Position numbers and translations under genes: made by a program. Of a stretch of DNA of 64,000 nt, positions 11,058-21,728 are shown one piece after another. Source of the DNA: Cytospora piceicola (lineage: Eukaryota > Ascomycota > Sordariomycetes > Diaporthales > Cytosporaceae); assembly GCA_023375675.1 (NCBI GenBank), contig JALQBC010000012.1, positions 186,001 through 250,000 on the forward strand. The letters run 5' to 3'. Every line of letters begins with the position of its first letter. The first letter of the stretch is position 1. The notes below the pieces were generated by a model that saw only the letters and a list, made by a program, of their open reading frames with translations, was not told the origin of the DNA and did not search any database.

Positions 11058-11999
11058 TTGGACGCGGACACCGTAACGTTATCTAATGGCGTTGACCGTG
11101 GGGTTTCCCGAAAACAAATCTTTCAAAGAGCTGTATCCGGGATATATCATGTATGGGGGCCCATCCTCGCCTTCTGTTACGAGCGACGCAACACGACTAT
11201 TTTTATAAGACTGCGGTCAACAGCCGATAGTTTGCTCTTGGTTTTGAGTGAGTCCTCTAATCTCGTGATACTGTATGGCATCAAAGTCCGGACGCCAACG
11301 GCAGTTACAACACATCGGGTCCCAAACTATTTCATCCCAATTGTAATCCGTAATCTGCTATGAGATGTCATCACACTTTGTCAGGCATCTTGATGCTGTG
11401 TTCCAGATGAAATGCGTACGCACCCAAGGCATCCAAAAGTGCAGCTTCTCACCAGCATGAAAAGGCCGTTCCATGCTGGCGGACGCCGGAAGTTGGCTTG
11501 GCCCAGTGGGTGCCCAGGTGTTCAGGTTGGGCTTTCTTGTGACTGCAATGCACCGCCCAATGTGCACATTCTGACGGCAGATCCATCTTCTTGGCTACTG
11601 GCGACTCAAGCGGAGACCTATGAACCAATTGTTCTTTCGAGGCCTTGAAATTAGGCATGTTTGTGGCCCAATGGCCAAACAACGAGGCTGCTTACATGGT
11701 TTTGTTAAGCTTGTCATGCCGGAACAGACGCCACAATCTCGAGGGGCTGATCGCAGCTATCCCAGGAGCTCTATCATAGATTATTCAAAAGATGTGTTAG
11801 TCCTATATAGATTGCAAGACAAGTCAGTCCTCCTCCTCTCCAGTCGTCGATCTAGCAAAGACCCCTCCTCCAGAACGACCTGAATTTTCCATAGACACCC
11901 AAGGACTTCTTAGCCAGCAGAGCACATCCGTCAACCTTTCTTCAAGTCTAATCATGCACTCATAGTCATTCTTCTCGCCGGTTGGCCATCGTACGCAAT
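11058..11999. other. Divergent spacer between two membrane-protein genes
   Basis: This is a 942-bp shared upstream region. Short open frames exist on both strands, but none has a recognisable product or a convincing splice partner. Confidence 0.45.
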
Positions 12000-12922
12000 A
12001 TGATGGATCTCCCGACATCACTCAGCCGACTTCACACTCGGTATCACTTGACCTGCCAGGTCGCCCAAGTGCTTTTTTGTGGTGGAATGATTGGCTCTGC
12101 GATGTTCTTTCCATTTGACGCCATCGGAGACCACCGATACTGCGACATGTGAGAACCTACAACATGACCCTTGAGCGTAGTCTCCTTGTACTGACGACCA
12201 TCCAGATTGGCTGCAATTTTCTTTGTGTCCGCATCGGTGTGGCATATCTTGAGCCTTCAGGCCTTGATCGAGTAATTCCCCTCGAGCTGAAAGGGAAACC
12301 TGTATCTGGGATGCTGACTTGATGCAGCTACGGGATCTACACCTTCCCCTTGGGCTTGGTAATTGTGATATTGGCCGTTGTATTCGCCGGGCCATACCAC
12401 GCCGATCTCGCCGCCTGGCTGCCATTTTATGTGGTAACCCTTAGCTTCATTACCGTCACAATCCATGATGTCCGACAGCTTCACCGTCCTGGTAACGTCG
12501 CCTCTACCGGCCATGACGAGAACACATTCTCGCAGCAACACGGGATACAGCAGTCGATCCACCGCTTTCTGAATGAGCCGGGGCCCCTATACCTCCGACA
12601 GTCGAGCAACCCACAAGCCACATTCACCGTGAGATCCCTGGATGCCACCTTGACGCTTTCCAGCACTCCAGCACAAGCGAGGCCATCCTGGGGCCCGCGA
12701 GTACTTCAGTACTTTATCGACCCGTCAGTTTTGTGGAACGATCGAAAACAGTCCCGTAAATCCAGTCGAAGTTCTATAGAGGAGGCCCGCGATTATGATT
12801 CCGTTGATCCATCTGACGGTAGCAAAGACTTTCTATCGGAATCTGAGCATGGGATGAACAGCCCGTGGCTTGGGCTAGAAAATCTCAGGGCAGAAATCCC
12901 TGGAATGGGGCGGGATGGCTAA
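12000..12922 (+). CDS. Four-helix integral membrane protein, unknown
   Basis: Three exons (12000..12148, 12206..12271, 12328..12922) give 269 residues. Introns are 57 nt (GTGAGA...CAG) and 56 nt (GTAATT...CTGAC...CAG), and both phases fit. Reading without splicing hits a stop at the end of exon 2. Predicted helices: VAQVLFCGGMIGSAMFFPF, ILAAIFFVSASVWHILSLQA, GIYTFPLGLVIVILAVVFAG and WLPFYVVTLSFITVTI. A ~150-residue hydrophilic tail follows, containing Ser/Arg clusters (RKQSRKSSRSS) and an acidic stretch, likely cytoplasmic. Double ATG at 12000/12003. No family was recognised. The organisation of hydrophobic N-terminal half plus disordered tail resembles many fungal orphan membrane proteins. 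An additional upstream exon cannot be excluded. Confidence 0.6.
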
Positions 12923-13150
12923 TTTTGGTTCGGACTGGAGCTCTCCCCTGTATTGTATGGAGGTCAATCAGAATTCATGTCAGGTATATACGCTGTAAGT
13001 TGGTCTACTGTCGTGTTTACTGACGTGTCTATATGGTGTTTTGGAAGATATTTCGGCCTTCACAGGCAAGCCATTCAGGTCTCTAGGAAGGGGTACTTGT
13101 TCTGCGTTTCCGTTACAATTCCATGGGTTTCCGGGGCGGCTCATTGTGTA

Positions 13151-13633
13151 TCAGCGGTCTATAAGCATTGCAATCGCGTTTTGGGTCCACTGGTGAGCTA
13201 CATATGGAAGCTCACTTAGAGGCAGTCTCGAGCCTCTCAGAAGGCGAGGACCGTGTATACTCCCATTCTCATGTTTCATACCAACAGCCGAGTCCGTTCC
13301 CTTCGGCCGGATAAATCCCCTCTCCCCTAGGAGCTGGAACGCCTGGTCGTGGAGTTCGGGCTCGCTGTTAATACACAGTTTCCGCAGCTCGGCCAGCTAC
13401 TCGCTCATACCGTTCCACTACAGTACTGGAATATCTAGGCTGTAACCCATAAATAATGTCCCGTGCGCGGTCCAGTTACCAAACGGTCACCAGTACGATT
13501 GCCCGGACCGCGGCTGGCCCTGTCGTAGTAAAGACCCTCTGACGTGCCTTCGAGGAGATTTACTGTGTCGGCTTGACGGGAAACTGTTGTTCACCATTTC
13601 GTGTACGCCTTGACTGAAACGATTTGACAACTG
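13151..13633 (-). pseudogene. Possible decayed coding frame
   Basis: One minus-strand frame stays open for about 160 codons except for three stops: TGA at 13489-13487, TAG at 13420-13418 and TAG at 13399-13397. All three are one C-to-T change away from an Arg (CGA) or Gln (CAG) codon. The frame reads like protein, for example LAELRKLCINSEPELHDQAF followed by QLLGERGFIRPKG. No family was recognised and no start was identified. It could equally be chance; it is listed because every stop fits a RIP-type transition. Confidence 0.25.
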
Positions 13634-15805
13634 CTAAAGTCGAATGGTTCATTGCCGTCACACCCGCTCTCCTCGGACTATAGCGGCTACTGACAAAGCA
13701 TAAGCAGCTATTTCAACGGAACAGTCTGCAGATTTTGCTGCTCGGGTCCTGCTGGGGTGCACTGCGAGGATACAAGGTACATTTGGATCCAAGCTAGAGA
13801 GCGGTAGTATTATGGCCCGGATACAGAAGATAAAGGCTAAATTGGAATCTATCACTGCCGACGCCTATCGGAGGTTTGATATACGCCACCGGATAGCGCT
13901 AGGACTTCGCAATGGGAGACGGAGGACTCGTGGAGCGCGTTGATGATACGAAATAGGCATCACTAAAGACAGAAATCGGCATGCCGTGCCACAAAATAGC
14001 TAGCGCTTCGAATGTGAAATGACCGTTGAACTGATGATGAAACATGGTTCAGATCCATTGCGCTTACCGAGATGTTTCCGTTGTTTTATTCTTTGCTTTT
14101 TGTTCTTTTCCAAAGAGAGCTGGCTTCTTGGGTGTCATCTCCCTTGCTGACTTCTTTACTCAGGTGGTGCCTGAGTTGCGAAAAACGGCATACAAACATA
14201 CTCGCTTCTCTATATCTTGAGGCCGGCACACGGACGATGTCTGTTGTTCGTTCTCCCGGACAATCTCCGGCGCGGCCCGGACGCGCTACACCCGAGCCCG
14301 AAGGAAGGCCCTCGGCATGTCTCCGTCCGGCCCCGCGATCCATGGTCAAGTGATGATTTGGTCTGGACCATTGCAAATGTGGGGAGAGGCCCACTCCAGG
14401 GACAACATTGAACCACATACAGCATCAACATTGGCTCTAATAATAGTGAGGCTCTTCCGTTGCCTACATACAGTAGTCTCGAAATCTTGGGCAAGGCAAG
14501 GCTTCCACAACAATCAAAGGTAAGAAAACTGGTCCTGGCCGGTACCCACGTGGAACCTCAATCCATTTGAAGCCGACGACGTCGGATTCGAACCGCATTT
14601 ACTCCGTAAAGCACGTACACACAGACGTCTGGGAGTGGATCAAGCCAGAGTCCAGACCGTCAAGCCTGGAAGCCCGCCAATCAAGCGATCAGGACCCTGT
14701 AGGACCCTTGATTTCGAAGACACTCCGTATTAGAGACGATCGCAAACAATGAAGTGATTGGTATCTACAAGAGAAGGGAGTGATTTTAGTATGCAAATAC
14801 CTACTTGATTAAGCTGCCAGGTAGGCAAATGGTTTATTGATTGCATGAGGTATTTTTTTTTTTTCCTTTCTTCCCTTCACTCTGATACAAGGTTGTTTGG
14901 CAGCCTAGCGCGACATCCGCCAGGAACGAAAGGTTCATGTTTATCATGTCCATCACTTGATGTTACAGCGCCGACGCCCCAAAAGCACCCCGCGCGCACG
15001 TGCATTCGAGACAGTGCAGGCGGTGAACATGCAACTTGAAATGTACCTAGGTATGCACATGCGATCTGCATAGTACATACGCGCAGGGATTGCTTTAGGC
15101 GCATGTACCGGCAAGCAACCTAGAAAGATGAAAACGTACTGGGCCAATGATGACTAGAACAGCATCATGACATCGGGCTGTATGATCGAGTCTTGCAAAG
15201 TTTAAAGCGCAGAAGGGGGGTGTGGGTGCGTTCAATGTCGATACTAGGCATGTACTAGTATGTATGTGCTGTACATTTGTGTCCACCGTCTATCGTCATT
15301 CTACATTGAAATCTACCCTAAGTGCGTACGGACGTTGAGAGATATCTAGGTACCTTGGGAACAACCTTGGAGTAACCTGAGTAATTAATAGGGGTCATTG
15401 ACTTGTCAGCGGCCGCTAGTGACCTGTCACTGGGGAACTGGAGCAAGCCCCTAGTTGCCCCTTGCACCAAACAAAGGCGCCAGGCACCTGACGACCTGTA
15501 AACGGTTTTGTGGCCCTGAAAGTACCGGCTAGGGGACCCCTGAAAACACTATGTGCCCGTTCGTTTTAGTGGCTGAAGATCACCGGTGCCATCAAACCAC
15601 CTACCAGTGGACCAGCCAGACCAGTGCCCGCACCCGTACCGGGCACCTGGGCACCTGCATTTTGCATGTGCGCGAGTTTACTTTTCCCCAATTCACACAC
15701 TCACTTACCTCCACGGCCTGTCCGGAACCTTCTACATACATACATACCTAGGTACCCCCAACTCCCCGACTTCCATCCCTGGACGACAACAAACCACGGA
15801 GTACA

Positions 15806-15858
15806 TACACAACCACACAACCACACAACAACACAACAACACAACACAACAAAACAAT
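15806..15858 (+). repeat. CA/CAA-rich simple repeat in probable 5' leader
   Basis: A tract of CACACAACAACACAACA-type repeats lies between a TACCTAGGTACC word and the start of the Ser/Pro-rich gene. It is probably within its transcribed leader. Confidence 0.7.
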
Positions 15859-16384
15859 AAACCTCCACCTCGCCACCTGCTCTTTTTCCAATTCCTGCCA
15901 GGTCTTCTCTCCGGACTTGCAGTGTCAACATTGCCGACCTGCAGCCGGCTACTACTTCATCTCCCAGCAGAGAAGCGAGCGGGTCATTTACGTCAAACCC
16001 GCACTCCAAGGTATACCGAGTAGAAGCGACGACTTGAGATGGCCCGAGGCTCCGGATTGGCTTCCTGAGTTTCTCGTCTCGTCTCGCTCACTCACATCGC
16101 AGTGCATTCTTCAACCTCTCCCCTCCCTTTCCGACTTCACCGCCAGAACGCGTACCGGGTACTCGCGTGCCTCTGCTGCAGAAAACACCAAAGCGTGTTC
16201 CTATTAAATCGCACCGCCGCCAATTACGTTACTGATTCCTGCATCTCCTGGGACTACTTCTGTTCCTCCTCTTCTTCCTTCTCCTCCACCACCACCACCA
16301 GCTCTCTACCAATACTGCCGTGACCTCTATTGACGCATACAACCTCGCGGTGATCTCGTTCTGCCTCCTTGAGGAGCATTCGTG

Positions 16385-17359
16385 ATGGAGCCTGTTCCCG
16401 AAACAGAGAAACTCGAGGAGTTTCATTCTACACCTCTCCCTACCCTTCGAATGCACCACTCCAACTACAATGCACAAACCTCGACCTCTGATCCCGAGCC
16501 GCCTCGAAAGCCACCAACAATGCGTCGGTCTACCGACCCTTCTCCTTCCTCGCCAATATCCCCCATTTGGAATGCAGCTGCCCTACCATACCGGCCTCGA
16601 ACTACCTCCCCACTGTCAGGCAATCACACGAGATCGAAGTCCGCCGCTACATTAGCACCACCACCGATGGGGCGTGCTCAGTCCATGCCCGGCGTTAACG
16701 GTCTGGGTCACATAGTCATACCACGTCCCCAAAGCCCCAAGGGCTCTCCACACCGGCAACGACCACTGCGAAAACCCATGGATGAGGCCTACCCCCCGAT
16801 CTCGCCCACGCGATTCTCTGTGCTACCAGAGCGACAACTATCAGAGAGGAATAGCTCTCCCAACCTGGCCATCACCACACCTTTGGTCCGTCAACGAAGG
16901 CCGTCCTCGCCTCTTCGCCACTATGCAAACTCCAGCACGAGCTCGCTGCCTGGGTCCTTGACCTTTTCCTCCGTGACTTCCTCCCCGATGCAGCGGCCGT
17001 ACGATTCCATCAGCGAGAAGGATAGCTACACATTTTCCTCCGCTTATCCTCCTTCGTCGTCAATTCCTTCCACGCCCATTTCAGTGAGATCCAGGAGCCC
17101 CAGTATTTCCAGCTTGGAGACCATTCCAGACTCCCCCGACGCTGAGGAGGCGGCAGTTGAGGCAGACAGAGTCGCACAGCTCAAGGCTGATGTTGATGAC
17201 GAAGACGGTAGCGATACCAAGGGGCGAATCAGCTTGGACGGCCCAGTACGCGGTCGGGGCTCAAATTCACCTGGTACAAGGGACAAACGAAAGCGATGGA
17301 GTGTGTGTGGTGCAGAGAGAAGGGCGGACTTCGACCTGGAGACGATCTGGGAGGACTGA
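16385..17359 (+). CDS. Basic Ser/Pro-rich fungal protein
   Basis: A single exon encodes 324 residues, starting at ATG 16385 (in-frame GTG three bases upstream ignored). The sequence is dominated by SP/TP and RxxS sites (SPISPIWNAA, RTTSPLSGNHTRSKSAAT, SPKGSPHRQRP), implying disorder and phosphorylation by proline-directed kinases and perhaps 14-3-3 binding. The C-terminus is the most conserved-looking part: an acidic linker, then DKRKRWSVCGAERRADFDLE ending TIWED. I recall similar C-termini in proteins annotated as basic proline-rich proteins in moulds. No catalytic domain, signal peptide or membrane segment is visible. A long pyrimidine-rich 5' leader with simple repeats precedes it, which may matter for translation. 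Confidence 0.75.
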   Translation: MEPVPETEKLEEFHSTPLPTLRMHHSNYNAQTSTSDPEPPRKPPTMRRSTDPSPSSPISPIWNAAALPYRPRTTSPLSGNHTRSKSAATLAPPPMGRAQSMPGVNGLGHIVIPRPQSPKGSPHRQRPLRKPMDEAYPPISPTRFSVLPERQLSERNSSPNLAITTPLVRQRRPSSPLRHYANSSTSSLPGSLTFSSVTSSPMQRPYDSISEKDSYTFSSAYPPSSSIPSTPISVRSRSPSISSLETIPDSPDAEEAAVEADRVAQLKADVDDEDGSDTKGRISLDGPVRGRGSNSPGTRDKRKRWSVCGAERRADFDLETIWED

Positions 17360-18200
17360 TTAGCCTGCGGCTCACTCTGTGGCTGATTTATGCCCAATTT
17401 GATGAACCGCGGCCGAGCAGCCAAGCCAGGGCGTCGTTGTGAGTGAGTGTGAGTGAGTGTGAGTGTGTGTGTTTTCCCATTTATTCCCCCGAGGGCGATG
17501 CTTCACGGCACCATAAGAAGCCGGGGGAGAGCATCCAAGCGCACAGTTTTGTGGACATCTCTGCATTCTGTCTTACGAAAGGAAATGATGGCGTTCAGAG
17601 TCAGCCTGCTTCGATACCCTATCGCAACTATTTTTTTCTCGATCGATCGACGGGAGGTTTCTCGTGTTGGAGGTTGTTAGTACGGCCACTACGTTTGAGC
17701 GCTTCCCTTCCTAAAGCCACATTTTCAATTGTGCACTAGGTCGTCAAGGGCAGCCAAGAGAATTGAGTCAATGTACCGTCAATTCAGTGGAAGGGTCTCT
17801 CCGTGCTGATCATAGTCAGTGATGTGATGTCAGATCAGATTCTTTAGGGTGGTCGCCGTTTCGTGATGGCGTCTCTGGTGTTTCTCCCTTGCTAGGTAGT
17901 ATGTGTGTGCCGATGCTTTTGCCAGCCCCTCTGATCCAACATCCCTTTCCTGCTAGAATATTGGCAAGCCGTGTCTTAGAACAACATCCCTCGCCATGGG
18001 ACCCTTAGAGTCCCCTCTCCTGGAGATTGTCTATAAAACTCCGGTGTAAGCTCGAGATGGAGCAGATTTGAATTCATCACCATCCTCATCATCGGTCTTG
18101 TAACGGTCACTTGCTCGGGAGACAGACTATCGTTTCATTCATTCTCTTACACAGGAAGAACATCACACTCACTCGATACACCCCTTCATTTTTGACGGAA
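17360..18200. other. Intergenic region and promoter of the repeat-protein gene
   Basis: The 3' flank of the Ser/Pro-rich gene contains a (GAGT)n/(GT)n microsatellite at about 17439-17472. The promoter of the secreted repeat protein follows, with a TATA box at 18032. No gene was seen. Confidence 0.6.
18032..18038 (+). promoter_or_regulatory. TATA box of the secreted repeat-protein gene
   Basis: TATAAAA lies 163 bp upstream of the ATG at 18201, in the right orientation for transcription of the secreted repeat protein. Confidence 0.5.
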
Positions 18201-21123
18201 ATGTATCCAAAGGCTCTTCTAGTAGCCGCGAGCCTCTTCTGGGTTACCGTGCTCGCGGCCCCTGGTGCACCCGTTGTGAGCATTCCCCAAACTAATCCCC
18301 GTCTATGATTCGATCCTCTTGACTGACAGTACACAGCAGCAACGGGCCCACGGCAACGTCGAGCGGGATTCCCAGGCGAAACCAGCAGAGGATGCCGTCG
18401 TTCCCTCCCTCCTCTCACCTCTCCTGGCACCCATTCCGTCTCTCCTCGCATCTCTCCTCCGGCCCATCCCCACCACCCTCCCGGCCCTCCCAGCCATTAC
18501 CGTTCTCCCGACATCGGTTTCCCAGGTCTCGGTCACCAGGACGGCCTACACCACTCTTTTCTCGCCCTTCCCGGCCGTCCCGGCCGTCATCAGCTTCTTG
18601 GAGTCCATTCTCGTGACGAACCCGGCCATAGCATCGGCCACTGCCATCGTCGTCCCGGTCAGCGCCCTCCCGACTGAGCTCTTGTCACTTACGGCTAGTG
18701 GTGTTTCGCTTGGACTTCCCAGGGCCACCAATCTCGCGCCGAGCGTTGCCCTGCCCAGCGTCTCCCTGCCCAGAATCTCCTTGCCCAGCATCGGCATACA
18801 GACTGTCGCCCTGCCTACTGGTCTCCCGGCCCTTAGCTTGCCGACCCTCAGCCTGCCTAGCCTTGTTGCACCAAGTGTCATTGTCGTGCCTAGCATCGGC
18901 TTGCCCAGCATCGGTTTGGAGACTATCGTCTTGCCTACTGCTCCCGCGACGGCTAATGGTCTGCCGACCCTCAGTCTGCCAACTCTCAACCTACCTACTC
19001 TCAGCTTGCCAACCCTCAGCCTGCCAACCCTCAGCCTGCCTAGCATTGCTACACCGGGAGTTGTTCTGCCTAGTGCTTTACCGACAGATATTGGCTTGTC
19101 GACTGTTAGCCTGCCTACTCTTAGCCTGCCTACTCTTAGCCTGCCTACTCTCAGCCTACCGACCCTCAGCCTGCCTAGTATTGCTACACCGGGTATTGTT
19201 CCGCCAAGTGCTTTCCCGACAGACATTAGCTTGTCGACTATTAGCCTACCTACTCTCAGCCTGCCTACTCTTAGCCTGCCAACCCTCAGCCTGCCTAGTA
19301 TTGCTACACCGGGTATTATTCCGCCAAGTGCTTTCCCGACAGACATTGGCTTGTCGACTATTAGCCTACCTACTCTCAGCCTGCCTACTCTTAGCCTGCC
19401 AACCCTCAGCCTGCCTAGTATTGCTACACCGGGTGTTGTTCTGCCTAGTGCTTTCCCGACAGATATTGGCTTATTAACTATCAGCCTATCGACCCTGAGC
19501 CTGCCGACTCTTAGCCTGCCTACTCTCAGCCTGCCCACTCTCAACCTGCCCACTCTCAGCCTGCCCACTCTCAGCCTGCCCACTCTCAGCCTGCCTAGTA
19601 GCTCCTTAAGTAGCGTTATCCTGCCTAGTGCTCTCCCGACAGACATTGGCCTGCCAACCCTCAGCCTACCAACCATCAGCCTGTCTACTCTCAGCTTACC
19701 TACGCTCAGTCTACCCACCCTCAGCCTGCCTACTCTCAGCCTGCCCACTCTCGACCTACCCACTCTCAGCCTGCCTACTCTCAGCCTGCCTAGTAGCTCC
19801 TTGAGTAGCGTCATCCTGCCTAGTGCTCTCCCGACAGACATTGGCCTGCCAACTATCAGCCTGCCAACCCTCAGCCTGCCAACCCTCGGCCTGCCTACTC
19901 TCGACCTGCCTACTCTCAGCCTGCCTAGTGGTCCCTTGAGTAGCATTGCCGTCTCTGTGTCAGGCTCGGCCACTCTGCTCCCGTCTATCTCGACAGCCAT
20001 CAGTGTCACCAACCCCGAGGACTGCCCTATAACCTATGTCACCCTCACGCAGACCAACACGCAGACGCTCTACGTCGGCCACCCGCTGGCTCCTAACGCC
20101 ACCTTAACCGCCCTTCCGCAGGTGAACGTGACGAGCCTGCCACTGACTTTGCCGCTGAACTTCTCCTTGCCTACCCTCACCGACACCATTACTAATGGGC
20201 CGTTCCCCACCATCAACTTGACGTCCCTTCCCGGGCTGCCCCTGACCTTGCCTCCGCTACCCACCCTTCCTACTCTCAACATCTCGGCGCTCCTTCCTAC
20301 CGGGCTGCCAAGCTTGAGCATCCTTCCGTTCCCCGGCGGCGGCGGCGAGCAGCTGTCCTCCTCTTCGCTGCCAACTCTCAGCCCCATCGAGTTCAGCACT
20401 CTGCCAATCCCGTCGTTCAGCACCGTGGTCCTCCCAACGCTCACCCTCCCGGCTCATTCCCTCCCGACTCTTTCCCTCCCGACTCTTTCCATCCCGACGC
20501 TCTCCATCCCGACGCTCTCCCTGCCGCCGCTTACCCTTCCGGAGCTTCCCACGCTCACCCTTCCGTCGCTCTCCTTCCCGACGACCCTGGTTATTGCGAC
20601 CACCGTGAGCCCCCTCAGCACGGCCGCCTTCACCAGCTTCTCGGCACCCACGGTCTCGGTCGGCGTCAGCGCCACGGTAGGCCCCGCCTCGCCTACTGGC
20701 CGGCCCTCAACGGAGAACATCCACTGCGGAATCCACGGCGAACCCATCGGGGACTACTACCTGGCCACGTACGCGTGGAACAAGAGAGACGTCCCCATCA
20801 CGCTGGAGGGGTGCTACCAGTTCTGCAACGTGAGTTCCTTCCACCCCCCCCCCCTGCCTCCTCCCAGTCTCTTCCCCCTTTCCTATCTTGCGGATGCTAA
20901 CCATGGTGGAAACATATAGGACGTCTGGGGCTACACGGAGGGATGCCAGTCCTTCAACTTCTACCTGGAGCCCGGCCTGAACGTCCCGCGGTGCGACCTG
21001 TACGCGGGAAGTGTGGCGTTCGAGGTGGCCAGCATCAGCTCGTACGCGCCCTACACGTGGTTCGACCTGGGCTGCGGCGAGCCGGCCCAGTGGCTTGCGG
21101 CCAACCCTGCTCTGTCACAGTAA
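18201..21123 (+). CDS. Secreted Leu-Pro-Thr repeat protein with PAN/apple-like C-terminus
   Basis: Three exons (18201..18275, 18337..20829, 20920..21123) give 923 residues. Exon 1 is a signal peptide (MYPKALLVAASLFWVTVLAA). The body has almost no charged residues and is built of Leu/Pro/Ser/Thr repeats. Residues ~230-557 are near-perfect five-residue LPTLS units, interrupted by longer spacers of the type PSAxPTDIGLxTISLPTLSL. The C-terminus (~822-913) is a cysteine-rich domain spanning intron 2: CGIHGEPIGDYY, LEGCYQFCN, then EGCQSFNFYLEPGLNVPRCD and WFDLGCG, a pattern seen in fungal surface proteins and resembling apple/PAN folds. No GPI signal is evident. A cell-wall, adhesin or surface role is inference. 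Intron 1 is 61 nt, intron 2 is 90 nt; both are phase 0. The huge antisense ORF here is a by-product of the repeat. Confidence 0.85.
18960..19930 (+). repeat. 15-bp coding minisatellite with 120-195-bp higher-order units
   Basis: Tandem copies of a 15-bp unit encoding LPTLS. The spacer word CTGCCTAGTGCT (or CCGCCAAGTGCT) recurs at 19066, 19201, 19321, 19441, 19621 and 19816. The spacings of 135, 120, 120, 180 and 195 bp are all whole multiples of 15. The units at 19201 and 19321 differ at only three of 120 positions, which indicates recent duplication. Confidence 0.9.
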
Positions 21124-21728
21124 GGGGGAGAGGGATCTACCCCTGACGGCAGCGACGAAGAGGATTAGACAGACAACACAGTGTTTCTCTTGTCTCGTAA
21201 GAACTTGGCGTGGGTTTTCCAAAGACAGTTATCTCATGGTTTCATCTCCTTTTTTTTCGTCTATCATTAGCCTCCAACTATCATGTTAGCCTGTCATACA
21301 CACTACCACTAGCATCAGTTAGACAGCACACACAATTTCATCCCGAGCATTGATTTAGCCCACAAACGTCTTTGCCACGAATATTCCACGTGTTGACGTG
21401 GCTTTAGCTGCTCACTTTGAGGAGGTTGACGTACTCTGCCATTCTCATCGATTAGTCGATGGGTAAGCTTTGGAAGATTGACATGTACGTACAACAGACT
21501 ACATGCCCTAGCAGCGTTACGCATACGCAAATTTGAGTTTATTTCCGCTCGTTCACTCTGTCCGCCATCCTTTCAGCGTATGGTAGCAAAAAGAGTTGAC
21601 AAGACGCCATTTGGAAGCCTTCGACGGCCTGGTATCATATTAAAGTCATAAGTCCGTAAAACCAGATACATTATGGCCGCTTGGGATCGTTCCCAACACC
21701 TTGCGGGGCATACCCGTTCAGACGCCTC
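21124..21728. other. Convergent spacer
   Basis: These are the 3' flanks of the repeat-protein gene and the PTPA gene. Nothing else was recognised. Confidence 0.55.

Larger units (their letters stand above)
12923..16384. other. 3.4-kb gene-poor region
   Basis: No intact gene was found. It holds a possible decayed coding frame (13151-13633, listed separately), a second open but Met-less plus-strand frame at about 13713-13943, scattered TACCTA words, and from ~15,550 a pyrimidine-rich, CA-repeat-containing stretch that is probably the promoter and 5' leader of the gene at 16385. Confidence 0.5.

Noticed and set aside
11358..11682. Minus-strand ORFs between the two membrane-protein genes
   Set aside because: Short overlapping frames with no hydrophobic pattern, motif or splice support.
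14572..14640. GGTTCGAATCC word on the minus strand, resembling a tRNA T-loop
   Set aside because: The T-stem pairs only 3 of 5 bases and no matching acceptor stem lies at the right distance, so no tRNA was called.
15586..16023. 145-codon ORF rich in Thr/Gln/Asn upstream of the Ser/Pro-rich gene
   Set aside because: It comes from the CA/CAA simple repeat and pyrimidine-rich leader and has no protein-like ends.
18960..19930. Regular short repeats, considered as a CRISPR-like array
   Set aside because: The units are contiguous, translated and in a spliced eukaryotic gene; there are no unique spacers of constant length.
18546..20012. 488-codon minus-strand ORF made of VGRLRVGR repeats
   Set aside because: It is the exact antisense of the LPTLS coding minisatellite; a 15-bp stop-free repeat stays open in several frames.
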